DNA of 64,000 bases from Bacteroidales bacterium UBA2939. GTDB lineage: Bacteria > Bacteroidota > Bacteroidia > Bacteroidales > P3. The position numbers were made by a program, and so were the translations under genes. The stretch lies in contig DECD01000024.1 of the NCBI GenBank assembly GCA_002349055.1, positions 52,711 to 116,710 of the forward strand. The letters run 5' to 3'. Positions 58,166 through 64,000 of this stretch are shown one piece after another (positions within the stretch are counted from its first letter, which is position 1; the number at the start of each line of letters is the position of its first letter). A model generated the notes under the pieces. That model saw only the letters and a list, made by a program, of their open reading frames with translations. It was not told where the DNA came from and searched no databases.

Positions 58166-59572
58166 TTAGAATTTGCCCGAGAGCCATCGCCACAGGTCGT
58201 TGCCGTTGGCCAAAATCATGAGCGCCAACAGGAGGAACATGCCGACACTTTGGGCATAGGAAAGGAATTTGTCGGAGGGTTTCCGGCGGGTGATTATTTC
58301 CCAGAGGGTGAAGAGGATATGTCCGCCATCGAGACCCGGGATGGGGATGATGTTCATGAATGCGAGGATAAGGGCCAAGAGGGCGGTGAGGTTCCAGAAG
58401 GCATGCCAATCCCAGTGGTCGGGGAAGAGGTCGGCCATAGCGCCGAAGCCACCAAGGTTCTGTACGCCGTTGGAAGAGAAGAGCATCTTCAGACCCGAGA
58501 CATAGGTGGCAAGGGTCTCCCAACCGTGGCTGATGCCGCGGGGGATGGCCTCCCAGAGGGTGTAGTCGATGTGGTTGACGAGAGAAGGGAAAAGGATGGC
58601 AAGGTCGTTCTGGCACTGAACACCGAGCTTGCCCTGGTCGTTGACCGTGACAGGCAGGGAATCGAGGGCACCATTGCGATAGAATCCCACCATGATGGTG
58701 GCACCGGCCTTCTCGGCAAGAACGGGCGTAATGTCCTGGAAGACGTTGAGCGGCTGGCCGTCGATGCTGACGACGCTGTCGCCCGGCTGCATGCCAGCGC
58801 GTTCGGCAGGTGAACCCGTGACGAAAGACTTGACGACGAAGGGCGTACGGGGGTACATGAGCTGTTTGGTACGCTCCTGGGTGACACGCTCGGCCAGATG
58901 GCCGCTGAGGGTGATGGTGAAAGCGCTGTCGCCACGGCGCACGGTGACCTCGCGGGCATCGCCGAGGAGGAGCAACTTATTGGCCACAGTGTAGTCGTCG
59001 ACCAGCGAGTCGTCGATGGCAGTGATGATGTCACCATGATGGAAGCCCTCGTCGAGCATCACCTCGTCGTATTGGAAACCGTAGGTGGCGTTGTGCATGG
59101 GGAGGCGGTCCTCGCCCCAGTGGGCAAAGATGGCACCATAGAGGAGCAGGGCGGTGATGAAGTTGACCAGCACACCGCCGCTGATGATGCAGAGGCGTTG
59201 CCAAGCGGGCTTGGTGCGATATTCCCAAGGCTGGGGTTCGGCCTCAAGGTCCTTGGCATCCTTGGTCTCGTCAATCATGCCGGCGATGTCGCAATAGCCT
59301 CCCAGGGGTATCCATCCGAGACCCCAGAGGGTGTTGTCCTGATCCTCGGGACGGAGGTTCTTCTCGTCCCACGAATCGGGGGTGGTAGCGTTGAACCAAA
59401 GGAAATGCCACTTACCGTCGAACTTCTTGGCTTTGAGGATGGAGAACTTCCAATTGAAGAAGATGTAATATCTGCGCACCCGTGTATGGAACAGCTTGGC
59501 AAAGAAGAGATGGCCAAGTTCGTGGGTGGCGACAAGAAGGGAAAGGCTGAGAATGAGTGCTAGCCAGTTCAT
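58166..59572 (-). CDS. rseP: Site-2 protease RseP
   Basis: A 468-aa intramembrane zinc metalloprotease. The first helix carries H-E-L-G-H (His17, Glu18, His21), and the C-terminal membrane segment carries N-I-I-P-I-P-G-L-D-G-G, supplying the third ligand. One PDZ domain is clear (A-G-M-Q-P-G-D-S-V-V-S-I-D-G), with a possible degenerate one before it (L-D-E-G-F-H-H-G-D-I-I-T-A-I). In other bacteria RseP cleaves anti-sigma factors and remnant signal peptides. ATG overlaps the dxr stop by 4 bp. Confidence 0.93.
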   Translation of the reverse strand: MNWLALILSLSLLVATHELGHLFFAKLFHTRVRRYYIFFNWKFSILKAKKFDGKWHFLWFNATTPDSWDEKNLRPEDQDNTLWGLGWIPLGGYCDIAGMIDETKDAKDLEAEPQPWEYRTKPAWQRLCIISGGVLVNFITALLLYGAIFAHWGEDRLPMHNATYGFQYDEVMLDEGFHHGDIITAIDDSLVDDYTVANKLLLLGDAREVTVRRGDSAFTITLSGHLAERVTQERTKQLMYPRTPFVVKSFVTGSPAERAGMQPGDSVVSIDGQPLNVFQDITPVLAEKAGATIMVGFYRNGALDSLPVTVNDQGKLGVQCQNDLAILFPSLVNHIDYTLWEAIPRGISHGWETLATYVSGLKMLFSSNGVQNLGGFGAMADLFPDHWDWHAFWNLTALLALILAFMNIIPIPGLDGGHILFTLWEIITRRKPSDKFLSYAQSVGMFLLLALMILANGNDLWRWLSGKF

Positions 59573-60699
59573 TGATTTCTAATTGTTTTATCGGTTTCAA
59601 AAAGGTCTTCTAACGAGGGATTGGCAATGAAGTGAGCCTGTTGCATGGCGACTTCCACATGGTCGGCAATGTCGAGGAATCCGATGCGGCCATCGATAAA
59701 CTGCTGGACAGCGACCTCGTTGGCAGCATTCATCACACAGGGCATATTGCCTCCGCGGGCGATGGCCTGATAGGCAAGGTCGAGACAACGGAAGGTTTGG
59801 CAATCAGGCTTTTCAAAGGTAAGGTTGGGATATTGGACGAAGTCGAGGCGCGGAAGGTGGCTCTCGATGCGTTCGGGGAAAGAAAAGGCAAACTGGATGG
59901 GGGTCTCCATGGAAGGGATGCCCAGCTGGGCCTTGATGCTGCCGTCGCGGAACTGTACCATGGAATGGACCACCGACTGGGGGTGAACCAAGACTTTGAT
60001 GTCGGTAGCCTCGACACCGAAAAGCCATTTGGCCTCGATGACCTCCAGACCCTTGTTCATGAGCGAGGCACTGTCGATGGTCACCTTGCGACCCATGCTC
60101 CAATTGGGGTGCTTGAGGGCCTGCTCGAGGGTGACGGTGGCCAGCTGCTCGCGGTTCATGCCACGGAACGGGCCGCCGGAGGCCGTGAGAAGAATCTTGT
60201 CGACACCGTTCTCGCCGATGAGGCACTGAAAGATGGCCGAGTGCTCGCTGTCGACAGGCAGAATAGGTACCCGATGGCGCAGAGCGGCGGCGGTGACGAT
60301 GCTGCCGGCCACCACCATGGTCTCCTTGTTGGCCAAAGCAACAGCATGGCCATGCTCGATGGCACGGAGGGTGGGACGCAGACCCGCGAAACCCACGATG
60401 GCCGCCAGAACAAGGTCGATGGTGGTCATCTCCATGAGGTCGGCAATGGCGGCCTCTCCTGCGTATACTTTGATACCGTGGGATTGAAGGGCGTCGCTGA
60501 CAAGCTCGTATTTGCTCTCGTCGGCAACGGCTACCGCATTGGGGTTGAACTCCAAAGCCTGTTGAATGAGCAAGTCGGCATTGCTACCGGCACAAAGCAC
60601 TTCGACGACAAAGCGGTCGCGGTGATGTCGGATGACATTGAGTGCCTGGGTGCCGATGGAACCTGTGGAGCCTAGTATGGCAATGCGTTTTGTAGTCAA
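59569..60699 (-). CDS. dxr: 1-deoxy-D-xylulose 5-phosphate reductoisomerase
   Basis: A 376-aa MEP-pathway enzyme (second step of isoprenoid precursor synthesis). The frame uses a TTG start at 60699; no in-frame ATG exists near it. Seen: NADPH loop L-G-S-T-G-S-I-G-T-Q-A-L, A-L-A-N-K-E-T-M-V, metal/substrate P-V-D-S-E-H-S-A-I-F-Q-C-L, T-A-S-G-G-P-F-R, H-P-N-W-S-M-G-x-K-V-T-I-D-S-A and M-N-K-G-L-E-V-I-E-A. Normal length. Between the M23 peptidase gene and rseP. Confidence 0.95.
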   Translation of the reverse strand: MTTKRIAILGSTGSIGTQALNVIRHHRDRFVVEVLCAGSNADLLIQQALEFNPNAVAVADESKYELVSDALQSHGIKVYAGEAAIADLMEMTTIDLVLAAIVGFAGLRPTLRAIEHGHAVALANKETMVVAGSIVTAAALRHRVPILPVDSEHSAIFQCLIGENGVDKILLTASGGPFRGMNREQLATVTLEQALKHPNWSMGRKVTIDSASLMNKGLEVIEAKWLFGVEATDIKVLVHPQSVVHSMVQFRDGSIKAQLGIPSMETPIQFAFSFPERIESHLPRLDFVQYPNLTFEKPDCQTFRCLDLAYQAIARGGNMPCVMNAANEVAVQQFIDGRIGFLDIADHVEVAMQQAHFIANPSLEDLFETDKTIRNQ

Positions 60700-60723
60700 G
60701 CTTATATTATATATAATGTATTA

Positions 60724-61632
60724 TTAGAACGAAATGTATTCCTCGGGATTGACGGGTGCTCCGTTGACCCACATCTCGAAATGGAGGTGCGGGCCGGGTT
60801 CGCGGAGACTCGAAGAGCCTACATGGGCAATGGGTTCGCCGGCACGGACAGCATCGCCCTGCCGTTTGAGGAGAGAGCTGTTGTTGCGATAGATGGTGAT
60901 GACATTACCCGGATGTTGGATGGTTAGGACATAGCCATGGTCGACCGTGAACTGGGCCGAGACAACCGTGCCACCATAGGCGGCATAGACCGTCTGGCCG
61001 GCGGTTCCCGCGAGGTCGGTACCCAGGTGTCGTTGCGTGGCATTGAACGAAGAGAGAATCTTGCCCTTGAGGGGTGCGAAGAACAGGTGGGAGAGCGCCG
61101 AGGTGCTCTCGGTGGATGTCACGGAGACCGTTCCGCCAGACTTTACCTGATAGCGGTTGTCCTCCTGTTCCACTTCCTGCCGAAGCACGCTGTCGTCAAC
61201 CGAACGACGGTAGACCTTGGCCAACTGCTGTAGCGAGGCGGTGGAATCGGCCTTGACGGCGTTTGCCTCACTCCCGAGGTCCCGATTGCCAAGGACGGCC
61301 TGAATGGTGTTCACCATCCATTCCTGCTCGGAAAGCAGGGTCTCCAGCGAGTCAATCTTGCGGGCGTTGACATAAGTCTGCTCAATCATGGCATCGTTGG
61401 TGTAGCCGGGAATCCATTCGCGCAGAGGCGTAAAAGCGATGAGAACGGTGGTGAGGAGGATGAGCGCGATGACAGTGATGCCAACGGTGACAAAAAGGTT
61501 GGAACCCGACAGCTGGAAAGAGAATTTCTCCTTGAAAGTGTCGGTGTCCATCACCACAAAACGATGCTTGTGCTTGATGACATCAGTCACGGGTTTGCTC
61601 CGTAACCTTCCCCACCATTGTTTTATCTTCAT
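60724..61632 (-). CDS. M23 family metallopeptidase
   Basis: A 302-aa membrane-anchored protein. One transmembrane helix near 45-68 (L-F-V-T-V-G-I-T-V-I-A-L-I-L), a coiled-coil-like segment (~85-140), and a C-terminal LytM/M23 domain with zinc ligands H-x-x-x-D (R-H-L-G-T-D-L) and H-L-H-F-E (near residue 285). G-T-V-V-S-A and G-Y-V-L-T-I-Q-H are typical. Likely acts on peptidoglycan in the periplasm or regulates other hydrolases. Preceded by an inverted pair of 7-bp arrays; dxr follows after 24 bp. Confidence 0.9.
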   Translation of the reverse strand: MKIKQWWGRLRSKPVTDVIKHKHRFVVMDTDTFKEKFSFQLSGSNLFVTVGITVIALILLTTVLIAFTPLREWIPGYTNDAMIEQTYVNARKIDSLETLLSEQEWMVNTIQAVLGNRDLGSEANAVKADSTASLQQLAKVYRRSVDDSVLRQEVEQEDNRYQVKSGGTVSVTSTESTSALSHLFFAPLKGKILSSFNATQRHLGTDLAGTAGQTVYAAYGGTVVSAQFTVDHGYVLTIQHPGNVITIYRNNSSLLKRQGDAVRAGEPIAHVGSSSLREPGPHLHFEMWVNGAPVNPEEYISF

Positions 61633-61647
61633 TGGCTTTCTTTATTA

Positions 61648-61713
61648 AAGTGGAAAGTGGAAAGTGATGCCACGCTTTCGGCGACAGCCCGCTTTCCACT
61701 TTCTATTTTCCGC
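61648..61713. repeat. Inverted pair of 7-bp arrays
   Basis: Three AAGTGGA-type units (61648-61668) and three inverted TTTCCAC-type units (61693-61713) flank 24 bp, with 12-bp perfect complementarity. They fill the junction between the ppiD/surA-like gene and the M23 gene. Confidence 0.85.
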
Positions 61714-61724
61714 GCTACACTTGT

Positions 61725-63839
61725 TTAGAAGTGCTCGTTGCGGTTATCCTCAATATTGGCTTTGTCGCGAAGCACTTGGGTGAGCTGGCGCACCTTGTTG
61801 CGGTAGCCCTGCTCCATCTGGGCACGGACCATGTCGTTGTCGGGACCTTCAACCTTGGCCTTGCTGTCGACCTGCACCATATAGACGGCGCTGGCGCCCT
61901 TGATGGGCTGGGTAAGACCGCTCTGGGTGGCGGCGATGACAGCCTGAACCTTGGGTTCCATGCCAAACTTGCCAAGATAGTTGGCGGAGAAAGCAACACT
62001 GTCGAGGGTGTCGACGGTGACGTTCACCTTGGTAGCATAGGCGTTGATATCCTTGGTAACCTTGGCGGCCTCTTCGGCACGAGCCATCAGCAGCTCGGCT
62101 TTCTTCTCGCGACGCACATCCTGCTCAATCATGGGTCTGACCTGGTCGAGGGTCACAAAGCCTTTCTTGTAGACATCCTTGAGGGCGGCGATGACATAAT
62201 TGCCGTCGCACTCATAGACCTGATCGGTAACAGCACCCATCTCGGTCTCCTTGTTGAAAGCCCAACGGATGATTTCGCGGGCACTGGCCACACCGCCGAG
62301 TCTCTCGGCCATCATGTTGACGCGGTCGGTACGCATCTGGAGGTTGTCCTGCTGGGCGCTGGCCTCAAACGATTTAAGGGTGCGGTTCTGCGAGGCAAAC
62401 TTGTGAGCCTGGGTATAGACGGCATCGTTGGTAGCCTTGGAGGGCACAATGGGACGGGTGATAAGGGCCACACGGAATTTCTTGGTGGCAGCGGTCTTGT
62501 CGGTAACCTTCACGATGTGGAAACCATAGCCGTCGGGGCGCTCAAAGAGGAAGCTGGTGCCAACAGGAGTGTTGACAATCTGTTCGTTGAGGAGGCCGTA
62601 GCCACCATCAAGCTGCCAGTTCATATCGCCTTTGTTTTCACTCTTCTGGGGGTCGTCGGAGAACTGCTCCACGGCCTCCTCGAAGCTCATGCGGTTGCTG
62701 TTGACCAAGGCCAGGACGCTGTCGGCCAGTTTCTTGGCCTGCTCCTCGCTGCGGGTGGTAACATTGCTACCAGCCTTGCTGTTGAGGATGACAATGGAGC
62801 TAGCACGAAGGCTGTCGGGACGAACGGCGGTGTTCATCACCTTGGCCATCATCCACTCGTTGCCGACGATGGCGGGCTCGATGAAAGTGCCAGGAGCGGC
62901 GGCCTCAATCTGGGTGTCAAAGGGAGCCTTGAAGGTACTGGCCTTCACATAGGTGGAGTCATAGCTGCGGTACGACTCGCCATTGACGAAGAAGGGGATT
63001 TCTGCATCCTCGATGGTCTGGAACTCGTTCCAGGTCTTCTCAACGGTGGCCTGGATGTCGGCGAGGTCTTGTGCGGTGGGGTTGACAGGGTAGACAAGGA
63101 ATTCGATTTCACGAAGCTCCTCGGCCACGCGGAACATAGCCTTGTGCTCGTCATAGAATTTCTTGTAGTCGGCATCGGACAGGGTCACCTCGTCGTCGTT
63201 GACGCTCTGGAAGGGCATTGCGGCCACGCGGACATTGGAGACCTCCTGGTTGTAGACGGCAACCTTCTCGGCCAGAGCCTTGGGCATATAGAAACCGTTG
63301 AGAATCAGGCTGGCATACTTCTGCTGCATGCGGTCTTTCTTGACAGCCTTCTCCAACTCGACCCACTGCATACGCTGGGTGGTGTCCATGCTGGTGAAGT
63401 TCTCGAGGGTGCGACGCACGCCCATGGTGTCATAGATACCCGTCTGGGGGTTGGTGAAATACTGGCGCAGATAAGAGTGGATGAACTTGCCGGTGTACAT
63501 GTCGCCAAGTTCGGCAGGGGTCACTTGCAGACCCAGTTTCTTGGCCTGTTCATCAAAGAGGGTCTCCTCGACAAACTCGCTCCAGACGCTCTCACGGATG
63601 CGGCTCTGCATCTCGGAGGGAACCTGGGCGACCTGCTGCTGCATCTTGTAGTTGTTCTCGGCACGCTCCACGAGCTCGTCGAAACGCTGACGCGACATCG
63701 TCTCGCCGTTCACTTTACCCATGTCGGGGATACCACGATTGTTCTTGGTCAAATCGCCAAGGATGAAGGCGATGATAGCAACGCCAACGAGGGCAACGGC
63801 AATCCACGAATGCTTTCTAATACTTCCGATAATTCCCAT
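61725..63839 (-). CDS. SurA/PpiD-like periplasmic peptidyl-prolyl isomerase
   Basis: A 704-aa protein with an N-terminal anchor helix (~11-30, W-I-A-V-A-L-V-G-V-A-I-I-A-F-I-L-G). After it, V-N-G-E-T-M-S-R-Q-R-F and helical chaperone segments of SurA_N type; the parvulin rotamase region lies in the middle (Q-L-D-G-G-Y-G-L-L, G-T-S-F-L-F-E-R-P-D-G-Y-G-F-H-I-V-K-V-T-D). A second such region with M-Y-V-Y-like Q-S-G-L-T-Q-P-I-K-G follows near the end. Likely folds outer-membrane and secreted proteins, which fits the many T9SS cargoes. First gene of the envelope operon. Confidence 0.9.
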   Translation of the reverse strand: MGIIGSIRKHSWIAVALVGVAIIAFILGDLTKNNRGIPDMGKVNGETMSRQRFDELVERAENNYKMQQQVAQVPSEMQSRIRESVWSEFVEETLFDEQAKKLGLQVTPAELGDMYTGKFIHSYLRQYFTNPQTGIYDTMGVRRTLENFTSMDTTQRMQWVELEKAVKKDRMQQKYASLILNGFYMPKALAEKVAVYNQEVSNVRVAAMPFQSVNDDEVTLSDADYKKFYDEHKAMFRVAEELREIEFLVYPVNPTAQDLADIQATVEKTWNEFQTIEDAEIPFFVNGESYRSYDSTYVKASTFKAPFDTQIEAAAPGTFIEPAIVGNEWMMAKVMNTAVRPDSLRASSIVILNSKAGSNVTTRSEEQAKKLADSVLALVNSNRMSFEEAVEQFSDDPQKSENKGDMNWQLDGGYGLLNEQIVNTPVGTSFLFERPDGYGFHIVKVTDKTAATKKFRVALITRPIVPSKATNDAVYTQAHKFASQNRTLKSFEASAQQDNLQMRTDRVNMMAERLGGVASAREIIRWAFNKETEMGAVTDQVYECDGNYVIAALKDVYKKGFVTLDQVRPMIEQDVRREKKAELLMARAEEAAKVTKDINAYATKVNVTVDTLDSVAFSANYLGKFGMEPKVQAVIAATQSGLTQPIKGASAVYMVQVDSKAKVEGPDNDMVRAQMEQGYRNKVRQLTQVLRDKANIEDNRNEHF

Positions 63840-64000
63840 TTTGTTAGTTTGTTTTTTAGCGCACTAGGTGCTTTAATTATTATTATTTTTACTTATTATT
63901 TTCTATTATTTAAGTGTGCAAAGGTACAAAGAAATTAATTTGTGGAAAAATTTTTTTTCTCACCCAACACCCAATTACTATGTAAAACACATAGAATCAG
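63840..64000. promoter_or_regulatory. Upstream region of the envelope operon
   Basis: A minus-strand -7 box TACCTTTG at 63919-63926 fits TAnnTTTG, ~80 bp upstream of the ATG; no good -33 TTTG. The rest of this AT-rich edge shows no gene. Confidence 0.5.

Overview
The window looks like a chromosome segment of a Bacteroidota bacterium, most likely order Bacteroidales. Evidence: recurrent -7 boxes of the TAnnTTTG type, several with a TTTG box 19-20 bp upstream; type IX secretion system (T9SS) C-terminal sorting domains of type A and type B on very large surface proteins; GLUG, MBG/YDG and Fn3 modules; a fimbrillin-like lipoprotein followed by a tiny conserved-style peptide; DUF5606; a CsgG/DUF4810/DUF799 lipoprotein cluster. 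No rRNA, tRNA, CRISPR array, phage or transposase gene was seen. Catabolic genes (tryptophanase, 3-aminobutyryl-CoA ammonia-lyase, CoA-transferase subunit) suggest an amino-acid fermenter; species and habitat cannot be read from the sequence.

Layout. 1-1.5 kb: 5' part of a secreted GLUG protein (minus), cut by the window edge. 2.1-12.8 kb: tryptophanase and a 3057-aa T9SS type B surface protein. 12.8-14.5 kb (minus): xerC-hpf and a small lipoprotein. 14.6-22.3 kb (plus): pgm, recR, a GH3 lipoprotein, recA, relA/spoT, mazG. 22.5-29.0 kb: 2153-aa T9SS type A Fn3 protein. 29.1-30.1 kb (minus): kal and atoD. 30.3-32.6 kb (plus): secreted unknown, GtrA, aminotransferase. 32.6-35.0 kb (minus): four-gene CsgG cluster. 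35.1-35.7 kb: toxin-antitoxin pair. 36-42.6 kb (minus): Ser/Arg-rich secreted protein, metG, DUF5606, BadF-type kinase, pyrD, pyrK. 42.8-55.3 kb (minus): 58-aa peptide, fimbrillin-like lipoprotein, a 3736-aa GLUG/MBG T9SS protein and a 54-aa membrane protein. 55.6-63.9 kb (minus): an envelope operon running ppiD/surA-like, M23 peptidase, dxr, rseP, lptG, membrane-bound AraC regulator.

The most unusual feature is not a gene. More than thirty short direct-repeat arrays are scattered over the window. Their unit length is 7, 8, 9 or 11 bp and nearly always there are four units (28, 32, 36 or 44 bp), sometimes five. The repeated word differs between sites but the architecture is constant. Arrays lie in operon junctions (often touching the upstream stop codon), upstream of promoters, as inverted pairs, and in frame inside genes (pgm, mazG, a BadF-type kinase, the AraC regulator, a GH3 lipoprotein). 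Inside the 3736-aa protein they recur at the same position of GLUG modules, just before the C-Y-N motif, at the same strand of MBG modules, and in the same loop of two unrelated T9SS sorting domains. The 11-bp class forms large palindromic elements in three intergenic regions. I do not know of a description of this system and flag it as the main target. All array calls were made by eye.
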